From Rosa chinensis (lineage: Eukaryota; Streptophyta; Magnoliopsida; Rosales; Rosaceae), in assembly GCF_002994745.2 (NCBI RefSeq), contig NC_037092.1, forward strand, positions 82,628,824 through 82,692,823: a stretch of DNA of 64,000 bases, given 5' to 3'. Position 1 is the first letter of the stretch; every line of letters starts with the position of its first letter. Positions 54,662 to 64,000 of the stretch are shown one piece after another. The position numbers were made by a program, and so were the translations under genes. The notes beneath the pieces were generated by a model. The model was given only the letters and a program-made list of their open reading frames with translations. It was not told where the DNA came from and ran no database searches.

Positions 54662-55927
54662 CTATGATTGCCCCCATGGCTGGGACGACGGTGGATCGGG
54701 TGGATCGTCGAACTCCCAAACACTAGGGTAATATTTCTTCAGGAATCGCCCATTGATGGGATTGTGATGGATTTCGCCATCCAGATCCTTGAGATGAAAA
54801 GCCCCGCGCTCCAAAATGCGGTGAATAACAAAGGGTCCTTCCCAGCGAGGAGTCCACTTACCGCGACGGGTCAATTTCTCGCCAAAAGGCAAAACAGCTT
54901 TCCAAACAAGGTCTCCTTCTTTATAACTGCGGCCACGTGTCCGCTTATCATAGGCGCGGGCGATGCGCTGTTTTTCCATTACTAAATTATCCAGGGCTGC
55001 CAAGCGCTGCTCGCTTAAGTCTTCGTGTTCTTGCCACATTGCCTGGACATAATCTTCACCGAACAAGTGGTGCTGATCTTGCACACGTAAGGAATGAACG
55101 TTGATCTCCAAGGGTAAAACTGCATCATGACCAAACATTAATGCATAGGGTGTGGTAGCAGTGGGATTCCTCTTGGAGGTGCGATAAGCCCAGAGCGTCT
55201 CATACAAAGTGTCGTGCCACTGTCGAGGGTTTTCGATCAGCATCTTCTTTAACAGGGTAATAATAATCTTATTGCTGGCTTCTGCTTGACCGTTGGACTG
55301 GGCATAATACGGAGTGCTGTGGACAAACTGGATACCGAAATCGTTGACAAGTTGCTCGACAGGACCTCCGATGAAAGCTGCCTTCCGGTCTGAAACGAGC
55401 ACCTGGGGGATACCAAACCTGCATATAATGTTACGAAAGATGAACTGGCGAATGGTAGCACCAGAAGCCTCCTTCAACGGTTCAGCTTCAACCCACTTGG
55501 TAAAGAAGTCGGTAGCCACAATGATGAACTTGTGTTGGAGGGAAGAATGTGGGTGAATCATCCCGATCAAGTCCAATGCCCAGCCTCACGCAGGCCACGG
55601 CTTAATGATAGGTTGCATGGGGATGTTAGGAACATGCTGGACCGGACAGTGTGCCTGACAGTCCTAACATCCTTTAGCAAAAGCGATACAGTCTTACAAG
55701 ATGCTAGGCCAATAATACCCATGTCTTCTGATAAGCCACCTCATCTTAGGTCCCGCTTGATGAGCGCTGCAAACCCCTGTATGTGCTTTGCGCATTAGTC
55801 GTTTTGCTTCGTGGCCATACACGCAGCAAAAATCTATGCCATCCTCCCCGCGACGACGCAGCTCATCGTCCATGAGGAAGAAATTTAAGGCAAGAAAACG
55901 AGTCCTTTTGTCAGCTGTTTGGTCTGG
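54662..55927 (-). pseudogene. Gypsy B integrase
   Basis: The zinc module (AHQAGPKMRWLIRRHGYYWP, then CXDCQ) lies at about 55800-55660, with stops. The core and end are open at 55576-54662: DFFTKWVEAEPLKEASG, FGIPQVLVSDRKAAFIGG, STPYYAQSNGQAEASNKIII and WEGPFVIHRILERGAFHLKD. The usual SDNG motif reads SDRK, so one residue of the active-site loop is changed. It ends FDDPPDPPSSQPWGQS. Confidence 0.85.
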
Positions 55928-58342
55928 CTATTTGAGGTATTGGATCAATGGAATGCGCCAATCCATGTCAATGGGCTCGAGGACAGTGACGACTGGATCA
56001 TCCGGAGGGTCAGGCCGTACGAGCCATGAAGGCAGTGTGCGACGCTCAACTTTCAGAATGCGTTCGCGAACTCCATATTTCAATGTAACGCCTGTAGCCA
56101 ACTGAGCGAGCTCATTGGCCACGAAGTTGCGCTCGCGAGGGATGTACTCAAAACCAACGTCGTCAAACTGATCCAGTAACTCAACGGAGCAGTTCAGATA
56201 GGGGACGAGCAAGCAGCTCGCACATCTGTATTTTTCTTGAAGCTGATTTATCACAAGTAAAGAATCTCTGCGGACCTGAACATCTCGGACCCCTAATTCC
56301 AGTAAGACTTCTAGGCCAATAATAAGGGCCTCGTACTCAGCTTGGTTGTTTGTACACTTAAACTCCAGTTGGAAAGAATAAGAGAAACGATCGCCCGCTG
56401 GATTTTCCAGGACAATCCCTGCCCCTGCTAATGATTCAATTCTGGAACCATCAAAGAACAATACCCATGGCTGTAAGGAGACTGTGGCTTGATACCATAT
56501 GGCGTACTCTGGAATGCGCGCCAAGTCTGGTCGGGTGATAGTTATGGGCGCTATCTCTAACTCTCTTACCATCGGGATATCCAAAGTAGGGTGGTGTGCC
56601 AGAAAGTCTGCGATGGCCTGTCCTTTTACTGCTTTCTGAGGAACGTATTGTAGCGAGAACTCGGACAAGGCCAATACCCATTTGCCAATGCGACCTCTAA
56701 GGATAGGTCGCGATAGCATGTACTTGACCAAGTCGGTCTGAGCGATGATGCAAGTAGTAAAAGATAACATATAGTGTCGCAACTTGCATGCGGAGAAGTA
56801 CAATGTAAGGCACAGCTTTTCCATTGGAGTATATCTGGTTTCGCAGTCTGTAAGTGTTCTGCTGAGGTAGAAAATAGCATGTTCGATGCCTTCTTCATCA
56901 TCCTGGGTGAGCAGGCTGCCAATGGAAGCTTCAGCTGCTGATATATATAACTTCAATGGAAATCCAACCCTCGGAGGGACAAGCACAGGTGGACTCGCGA
57001 GGTAGGTTTTGATTCTGTCGAAAACCTCTTGATGTTTAGGCTCCCACACGAACTCAGCCTGGCCCTGTAGTTTTAGCAATGGGGAGAAGGGCTGGATTTT
57101 ACCTGCAGAGTTAGAGATGAAACGTCTCAAAAAGTTGATCTTACCCAGCAACCGCTGCAACTCCTTCTTTGTTCGTGGGGCGGTGGCATTGATGACCGCG
57201 CTTGCTTTGTCTTCAGGGACTTCGATGCCCCTCTGATGGACAATGAATCCTAGAAAATCTCCCGCTTGAACTCCAAAAACGCATTTGGCTGAATTCATCC
57301 TGAGCTGGTGTTGGCGCATGCGCTCAAATACCTTTCTGAGATCGGTGATATGGTCACCCTTCTTCTGAGACTTCACCACTACGTCATCGATGTAGACCTC
57401 TAAAATTTTTCCCAGTATGTCATGGAAGATCAGGTTCATGGCTCGCTGATACGTTGCTCCGGCATTTTTCAGTCCAAAAGGCATAACCACATATTCAAAA
57501 ATGCCTGCGAAGCTAGGACAACGGAATGCGGTCTTATGTCTGTCTTCTTCTGCGACTGGAATCTGGTGATATCCTGCGGTGCCGTCCATGAAAGATAATA
57601 ATTCATGTCCTGCTACAGCGTCTACTAACATATCCGCGACCGGCATGGGGTCGACGTCTTTAGGTGTAGCGACATTAAGGTCTCTGTAGTCAACGCAAAC
57701 CCTCATCTTGCCGTTCTTCTTGCGAACTGGCACGATATTAGATAACCACTGATTGTACTTGGCTACCCTGATAATGCTTGATTTATGCATTTTTTCAACT
57801 TCCTCTTTGACGAGGACTTGGGTTTCGGAATTCATTCGTCGTGGCTCTTGTTTCACAGGCCTCTTGTCAGGGAGTGTTGGTAGTTGATGGCAAACTAAGT
57901 CCGGTGACAGGCCTGTCATATCCTTATACTTCTCCGCGAAGCAGTCTTTGAATTCATGTAATAACTCAATGAGCCTCTGTTTCTCGCTAGGCTCTAAGTA
58001 AGCGCTGATAGCCACTTCCATAGGCTCATCTGCTGTCCCGAGATTGACCTTCTCGGTAGGATCTCTGACTTTAGGAGGTGTATCGTCCAGCGCTGCTGGA
58101 GCGAGCTGAATATCGACCTCATCATCTTGTTCCTGGTCAGAGAGCTCTTCATGGACGACCTCTAAGGTCGCGACCCATTCGTAGGCCTCTTTTTCCACTA
58201 AGTACGATGATAGTCTTTCGTACAGCGAGTGGAAGGCCTCTATCCCTCCTTCTGGAAGGTCGTAATCCATTAACCATTTACCAGTTTGGGCACAGCGTGG
58301 CCAGGCCTTTCCAAGCCTTCTTTTGCGAGCGTCAGCCCCCAT
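55928..58342 (-). pseudogene. Gypsy B RT, RNase H and archaeal-type RNase H
   Basis: One open frame of 804 residues. RT motifs: VPVRKKNGKMRVCVDYRDLN, LLSFMDGTAGYHQIPVAEED, MPFGLKNAGATYQRAMN and the catalytic EVYIDDVVVKS near residue 315. The first RNase H follows RT but looks eroded (YISAAEASIGSLLTQDDEEG). The second, aRNH type, has WVLFFDGSRIESLAGAGIVL, NNQAEYEALIIGLEVLLELG and FVANELAQLA near residues 630-770. The double RNase H is diagnostic of the Tat group. The upstream join to protease is interrupted, but this segment itself is uninterrupted. Confidence 0.9.
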
Positions 58343-59277
58343 TGTGCCAATTCAGAGGCCGTCACCCCTGTGGGGCGGCCTTTATTGTCGATGCCACTGA
58401 CTTGTAATGGAGTGATGGGCTCCAAATAGTACCTGGCATCTACATAGTTCGCGGAAACGGGGAATGGGTGAGGATCTGCTTTATCTGTCTTTCGGTTCCA
58501 CATAACGAGCTCCTGATGAAGAGTCGACGGAACACAATAGCTCCTATGGATCCAGTCTCGGCCCAGAATAGCACTGTAGACCGCATAACAGTCTGTCACA
58601 AAGAAAGCATAAACTCCTTCAGCTGGGCCAACCTTGATGCGCAAGAAAAGAAGTCCTAATGTTTTTGTTACAGTCCCCGCGAAATTCTTGAGCGTAAGGG
58701 ATGTGGACTGGATCTTCTCCCTCTTGATTCCGAGCAAGTGCATGGTTCTGGTAGTGACCATATTAACGGCAGCGCCGGTATCTACCATGATCTTGCTAAC
58801 CTTGATGCCACCAACGTCTGCAGTTATATATAGAGGTCTCATGTGCTGGACCATCGCAGGTGTTGGCTTGGTGAAGCTCATGAAGAATTCTGTGCTATGA
58901 GCATCCCCCGTCTCAAGCAAAGCCGCTTCTTCCACAGGTGTCGTGACCGCTGATGTGATTTGCAAGGGTTGTACACTGTTTTCCTCAGCTTCTACGCATT
59001 CCTGAGCGGCGACCGGCAATGCATACCGCACGGGAAGCACGTAAACCATGTTGCAAGACGTATCGGCCACGTTGGTCTCCTCCATATCGTCATCTAGATT
59101 AAGCTTGGATTCTTTGGAAGGGGTGTCAGTGTTGAACTGCTTAGCCAATCGATCGACCAACGACTCCTCTGTAAGGCCTTTGACCTCATACTGCTCGCGT
59201 TCCTGTACTACAAGTGTCTGTTTGGGTGAGCCTGGCTCCGGTTTCCCTTCTGCGCTGACCTTGGGGGAGGCGACCAC
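58343..59277 (-). pseudogene. Gypsy B protease
   Basis: Active site VSKIMVDTGAAVNMVTTRTM (about 58795-58735), then VYAFFVTDCYAVYSAILGRD and WIHRSYCVPSTLHQELV, the flap and core of Tat-type aspartic protease. The preceding 150 residues are a linker. The frame is open here and overlaps the start of the RT frame by some 70 bases. Confidence 0.85.
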
Positions 59278-59373
59278 TACACTCTGGACCCTTTTTGGCC
59301 TCCAATGTAAGGTCTCGGTAGTCTATTCCTTACCCCCCAGTCCCTTGAAAACTGAAGGTTTAGCTTCTGGTTC

Positions 59374-60774
59374 TTAGCGAAATAACCTACGCCTAACATG
59401 AGGTCGCCTTGCCGGCGAAGTTTCAGTTCGAGTTGGCGAAGGTATCCTTTCTTCAGTGATCCTGCAAAAAACACTGGGCTTGTCTGCCCCTGTTGCTTGT
59501 TTCTGGAGGCTGTGGGGAGCCACTAATGGCTTGGCAGCGAGTGCCTCCATTTCCTTTTGATACTGTTCCGGCGATTTGACCAATTGCGAAGGCTTGATCA
59601 GGCCCTGATCCAGAGCCTTTAGAGCGCGTTTGGCTGCCCCGAACCTACGTTGCAATTTCCTTTTCCTGGAAGAGCTTATTTCCACTGCCTTCCCTTTTTC
59701 CCTGGTGTACCACTTTCCTTCTTTGATGGTGGCAGCTGGAGCAGGTGGGATGTAGGGCTTGGTTAGAACGTCCTTTGGTTCGTTCGTGGCCTTCTCCGCT
59801 TGTTTCTGATCGACCGCGGCTGCTTTCAGTTTCCTGAACAAGTTGGAGTCCTTGGGGGATGGTGGCGATTCCACCCTCTCCTTGTCTCTTGGGCTAGAAG
59901 GCTGATAGTTCCGTGATGGTGAGGCCCACTTAATGGGCGGGAGAGAGCTAAAGCGAAACGTCTGCTCGACCTCTTCATGTGACACTTGGATGCCACACTC
60001 TTCTTTGCATCGCGAGCATAGGATCACTGGTGAGGCTTTCCCAACTGATTTAGTTGTCTGCTGCGCAGGGACTTCATCCTCAGTAGACTTTCCTTCTCGC
60101 CCCTTGGTATTTAAATCCAAGGTTGGTTTCCTCTGTTTCGGCCTGGACCAGTTCATATCGACCATATTGATCCCGGTGTCAGGAAAAGGGTTCAAGTCTA
60201 CGAGCACTGTCGCCTGTACTGGCGCTTCCACCTGCAAACTTCCATTATTGAGCCATACCTGGATCTGGTCTTTGAGTTTCACACAGTCTGCGGTATTGTG
60301 GTTCCACAAGTTGTGGAATTTGCAGTACTTCTTCCCTTTCAGCTGGTCCGGTCTAGGAAAAGGCCCAAAATCGGTCTTCACCATCTTCGCGGCGATCATC
60401 TCATCCAAGATCTCATGTGCCTTATTGGCATCGTAAGTATATGTCACGAACTCAGGTTTGGTGAAGGCCATGGATTTGAGTTTGACAGGCTCTTTGGATA
60501 TTTTCAGCTGCTTTAGGGCTGGATTCTTCTTCCCGGTCAGCTCATAAGCAGCGACATCATTCTCCTCTTCCTCTTCGTCATCCTAAAACACTTCTTCAGT
60601 GTGGTGATGGTAGTAAGGGTCATAAGTAGCTGGCTGGTAGCTCAGGGCCGCTACGGTGCGATGCTTTCCTGGCACATATGTCCCTTTGGACGCATTCTTC
60701 CTAGCGTCTGTTTCTCTGAGGAGATGTTCAAAGCTGCCTACCTCTGTGATGAGTTCTCCCATTGATTGGATCAT
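59374..60774 (-). pseudogene. Gypsy B gag, C-terminal half with zinc finger
   Basis: After a frame change near 60775 the gag frame continues: MIQSMGELITEVGSFEHLLR, a stop at 60583-60585, an acidic run (DDEEEEEND), then CKFHNLWNHNTADCVKLKDQ (about 60330-60270), the nucleic-acid binding knuckle of Tat gags. A long basic K/R/S/P-rich tail reaches 59374. Confidence 0.85.
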
Positions 60775-62314
60775 GCTGCCATGTTATAGGCCATTGATTG
60801 GCTTTCTGAATTTGGAAGCGCTGAAGATAGGCCACAACAGACTCTGTAGGCTGTTGGGCCATCTGAGTAAGAGAAGCCAAGTCGACCTCAGGCTTAATGG
60901 CTCCAAAGGTTTCTCGGAACAGCTTTTCCATCGCGGGCCAATCTGCGACGGTCCCTGGCCGAAGTTTGGAAAACCACCTAAAGGCAGCGCCTGAGAGAGA
61001 AGTACCAAAGATCCTGCATTTGAGGATGTCATCATTCTGGTACTGGCCGCATTGTACCCTAAACCTGGCTAGATGTGTAGCCGCGTTCTCTGTATCTTCT
61101 CCTGAAAAAGTAGAAAATATGATATTTTTATAACCCCTGGGAAAGGGCGCGAGCATCACATGCGGCGGGAAAGGTCCCTCATAGACCCCATCAACTTGGG
61201 TCCTAGGATTAGCCAGCCTGATCATCTCTTCTACCTCGTCGCGTCTCACATACTCCGGACCCGGAGGTGGAGGAGGAGGTGTTGCCACAGTATGGCGGGC
61301 AGCCTGCAAGGGTAGTGCCTGGTTCAAAGCCCCTCCTCCTTCTCCTACATGTACCATGTGGGTTGTAGCTGGTGGCTGAAGAGTTACTGCAGGGATGGGC
61401 ATTTCTTTTGCCAAGGCTGTTATCTTAACCGGGTTACCCGTCTGGTCAATACCATAATAGCTTCCTGGTAGCTCCTGATACACATTTTCTGCCCCGTCGC
61501 TATCATATTGGATAAAAGTGGTAGAACCAGATGCGTTTCCAATAACCCCCAACGTTGGATGCTTCTGTCTGGTGGTCTGTCCATCTGCCGAGGTGCCCTT
61601 TTCTTTGCTGCCACCGATAACCAGAGCTTGCTCTTTGCCTTTCTGTGGGGTAGCGCCAACGGTTGCGGCCGGTGTAGCGGTGGTGCTGCTAGCTTTCTCT
61701 CGCTGATTAGGCGGTACGTACTTGCTAGAGCCAGATGGCTGGCTAAGAGAACCGAGGAGAGCATTAGGGTCCCCTAGAGCCTTGTTCAGCACTTCTCTTG
61801 CTTGGTTCAGCTCGGCTCTCTGCATGGCCACCTCGGTTGCGAGGCCAGCGCCGTCCTTGCGAAGATCTGCCATATTTGATGCAGTCTGCTGAGTTTGGTT
61901 CGCGATGGCCGCCAGGATCTCTTTTTGGTGCTGACTATGCTGACTAGCGACAACCGTGACATGAGCCCTTACTGCACTTTCTGATTGTGTGATCTGTTGT
62001 TGGGTATCTACTGCATGTTGGGTGATGGGTTGGTCTAACTCGCGCATGCGCTGGTCAGTCTTCGCTTGTTCCCTTTCAAAATCAGCGAGTATAAACTGGC
62101 GGTGATTTTCAATGTTCTCCATGATGATTGCGAACCTCACCTCCGAGGTCGCTCCTTCTGGAATAGGCTTCGCGACAAAAGCCTCTATTCCTCCACTTTC
62201 CACTGTATTAGGAACAGCGGTAGCGACAACATTGACGGCAGCGCCGGCTTGTTGAGTAGTAACATTCTGGCCCTCAGTAGTGGCCGGGTGATTCTCTTCC
62301 CGTTCAGTAGACAT
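60728..62314 (-). pseudogene. Gypsy B gag, N-terminal half
   Basis: The first ATG on minus is at 62314 (MSTEREENHPATTEGQN); the open frame extends upstream without ATG. Q-rich helices (about 62100-61850) and a P/T/S-rich linker precede the Retrotrans_gag domain at about 61110-60780: ATHLARFRVQCGQYQNDDIL, FRWFSKLRPGTVADWPAME and YLQRFQ. A frameshift near 60780 ends it early. Confidence 0.85.
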
Positions 62315-62499
62315 GTCGGACGATTGAGCAGGATGAGAGAATCGTTGAATTACTTGTTCTTCAGAAAGACCACGACAGTCCGTGCGAGAGTGCGGTCTGT
62401 AACTGGAGGTCTTGTGTCTTGAGCAGTTAGCGTAAACCTTTTGGTAAGGGTTTTCGCTTGACTTCCCAATGGCTGCGTTCACGAAGAGACACTATTATA

Positions 62500-62518
62500 G
62501 GTCCCACTGGGCGTGCCA
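62500..62518 (-). promoter_or_regulatory. Gypsy B primer-binding site
   Basis: The minus strand reads TTGGCACGCCCAGTGGGAC three bases after the 5' LTR. A TGGCACG... start fits a tRNA 3' end in CGUGCCA; the exact tRNA was not assigned. Confidence 0.7.
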
Positions 62519-62521
62519 AAA

Positions 62522-63334
62522 TGTTTGACGCGTAAATCCTGTAGGGGTGCAAACTGTCTCTTTTGAGCGTGTGATTGCGCAGGTGTGCCAGCACCGTGGG
62601 GTGCAGTCGTCGGGGTAGTCCCTTGACCTGACTTCTTCTTCAAGCGCTGTGGACGAGGAGAGCACCAACCTCGCCACAGGGTTCTTCTCTAGCTTTTCGG
62701 GAAAGGACTTTTACCTTACGGATAAGGACTTTGGGTGTGATCTCTTCGATCACCAAATCGATACTCAACGTTGTAGGTTGAGCAGAGCAATCACTGGGAA
62801 ATCTTGAGAAAGCACGGGGTTTGCTAAAGCGTATCTTTAGCTTCGCTGGGTTGCGAGGGCGTTACCCTTACTTCGCTGGTAGTATCTATGGCAGTAGTAC
62901 TAGCAGTCGGCTCGCGAGGAGACTAGGACTGGAAGCACGGTCGCCGGGTTGATCTGGTGATGCTGACAGTTGGCTCTTGGAGAGATTAGGACTGGCGCGC
63001 GGTCACCGGGTTTCAACGAGGTTGAAGGTTTCCTCCGAGGAGGCTTTGTAATCGCTGGGATTAGTTGATTTGAGAGAGGTCCTCCTTCTGTCCTTGAACC
63101 CTAGTATTTATACCTAGGGCTTTGACTGTTCCTTGCTATAGCAGGATTATTGATTGAAGTTTCCTATTTAATCTCTGCTACTTGATTCCAATAAGGTTTC
63201 GTTTTCCCTATGGATTACGGAATGGGCGAAGCTGTAACCCAAACCCAAGTAGGCTTATTTTTGGGCCGCAGGTATCGGCCCGCTGTGCTAAATCCACTAA
63301 AAGATCTTGCCAAAATTACTTTTGGGCTCAAACA
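62522..63334 (-). repeat. 5' LTR of Gypsy B (right copy)
   Basis: TGTTTGACGCG to GGGCTCAAACA, partner of 49153-49967. The element TATA box is at 63105-63112. The duplicated target GGTGC follows at 63335-63339. Confidence 0.95.
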
Positions 63335-63339
63335 GGTGC

Positions 63340-63937
63340 AACGTGTACTATCCATGACACTCTGGATTATGGGTTTGGAGACCACTCTGAAGCAGTCAAG
63401 CAACACCCTTTGCCATATGTTATTCTTGATGACTCCCATGCCCATGCCATTATGGTAGCTGCTGCGGCTCCAGATCATGAGCCAGAACATGAGCCACTTG
63501 TCCATCCTCAGGTGAATCCCTAGGAGGGGCTGCAAGATGATGATTTAGCTGCCAATGATGAATTAGACCCAGAGCTTGATGATGATGAAGACGTGGAGGA
63601 AGAGATAGAAGTGGTTGAGGTGAGTTCTGATTCTTCAACCTCTACTTTATCTATGGACTCTGCTAGTTCGATAATCACATCAAACACAGTTGAGTCTATT
63701 TATAATCCATATGCCGCCTCTTATAATGATTTCTTAATCCCATATCAATTTATGAATCATGCTTCTTTTCACTCTGTTAAGGATGATGATGAGATCAATA
63801 ATGGCAATACTGTGGCTCTGATTGATGACTCTAGTCAAATGGGATCCTCTGCTCTATCTCGTAACATTAGAAAACGAGGACGAGAAGATATTGATAACTT
63901 TGGTGCAAAACCTTCTTCTGTAAATATGTCTGAATGA
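63340..63937 (+). pseudogene. LINE C ORF1, C-terminal part
   Basis: Continues the frame broken by Gypsy B. A stop (TAG) near 63520 follows VHPQVNP. From 63593 the frame is open: MEEEIEVVEVSSDSSTSTLS, then SIITSNTVESIYNPYAASYN, ending KPSSVNMSE. The end overlaps the ORF2 start as ATGA (63934-63937). Confidence 0.75.
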
Positions 63938-64000
63938 GCATCATGTGTTGGAACTGTCGTGGCTGTTCACGACAAGGTTTTATGTCGTAAACTACCTTTT
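63934..64000 (+). CDS. LINE C ORF2 start (endonuclease), runs off window
   Basis: MSIMCWNCRGCSRQGFMS, the opening of the L1 endonuclease with the intact W-N-C-R-G motif (LINE A has C in place of R). Only 22 codons are visible, and whether the whole ORF is intact cannot be judged. Confidence 0.7.

Larger units (their letters stand above)
49153..63334 (-). mobile_element. Gypsy B: complete-length Tat-lineage Ty3/Gypsy element with antisense gene
   Basis: LTRs of 815 and 813 bp start TGTTTGA and end TCAAACA, with the exact 5-bp duplication GGTGC (49148-49152, 63335-63339). Gag, protease, RT, RNase H, an extra RNase H and integrase run on the minus strand. The double RNase H and the long 3' region mark the Tat group. 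Between integrase and the 3' LTR lie two plus-strand transcription units. By eye the LTRs differ at about 26 of 813 positions, mostly transitions, plus a 2-bp indel (about 3%). Confidence 0.95.
48927..64000 (+). mobile_element. LINE C: 5' half of an L1-type element, split by Gypsy B
   Basis: 48927-49152 matches 217-442 of LINE A, and 63335-64000 matches from about 435 to 1075 of LINE A. Between them is Gypsy B with TSD GGTGC. It begins abruptly next to LINE B in the opposite direction and runs off the window. ORF1 is better preserved than in LINE A. Confidence 0.85.

Noticed and set aside
1..64000. tRNA, rRNA or other structured RNA genes.
   Set aside because: None was recognised on either strand by eye; a covariance-model scan would be needed to exclude small ones.

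Overview
The window is a piece of a flowering-plant (eudicot) nuclear chromosome. It holds one recognisable host gene, many nested transposable elements, captured fragments of other plant genes and no prokaryotic features. The species cannot be fixed from sequence alone. The host gene is a cellulose synthase-like E (CSLE) gene on the minus strand at 38992-44066, with eight exons and one apparent one-base frameshift.

Left part (1-34310). A degraded LINE (LINE A, plus strand) is split by a 29-kb stack of insertions. Most levels are proved by target-site duplications (TSDs). A gag-only Copia element (3875-32874, TSD TTGAC) sits in LINE A. A Tat-type Gypsy element (Gypsy A, 6148-31907) sits in that Copia. 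A CACTA transposon (CACTA-1, 11699-26281, TSD CCT) sits in Gypsy A. A second Copia (Copia D, 14958-24162, TSD CATCG) sits in CACTA-1. A second CACTA (CACTA-2, 15505-20951, TSD TGT) sits in Copia D. LINE A also carries two hAT-like elements, and one Copia LTR carries a Mutator-like MITE. CACTA-1 holds pieces of at least four host genes, all in minus orientation: ECR1/UBA3, MLO, PDX2 and the mitochondrial dicarboxylate carrier DTC. CACTA-2 holds a histone H3 exon piece.

Middle part (34311-46490). This is gene-bearing DNA with smaller elements: a 2.7-kb TIR element containing a ~400-bp palindromic MITE, a Copia remnant, a degenerate repeat cluster, the CSLE gene with two nested hAT MITEs in its second intron, and two MITEs upstream of the gene.

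Right part (46491-64000). A 3' LINE half on the minus strand (LINE B, poly-A at 46491-46500) meets head to head with a 5' LINE half on the plus strand (LINE C, from 48927). LINE C is closely related to LINE A and is interrupted by a 14.2-kb Tat-type Gypsy element (Gypsy B, 49153-63334, TSD GGTGC). Gypsy B encodes gag, protease, RT, RNase H, a second RNase H and integrase on the minus strand. On the opposite strand, between integrase and its 3' LTR, it carries a multi-exon gene with a plant mobile domain and a coiled coil. Gypsy A carries a different antisense gene in the same place, so the two elements make a natural comparison.

The coding parts of the elements are mostly broken by stops, frameshifts or deletions. 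The most unusual signals are the gene-collecting CACTA, the antisense genes of the Gypsy elements, and a Copia whose primer-binding position is complementary to its own LTR rather than to the usual initiator tRNA.
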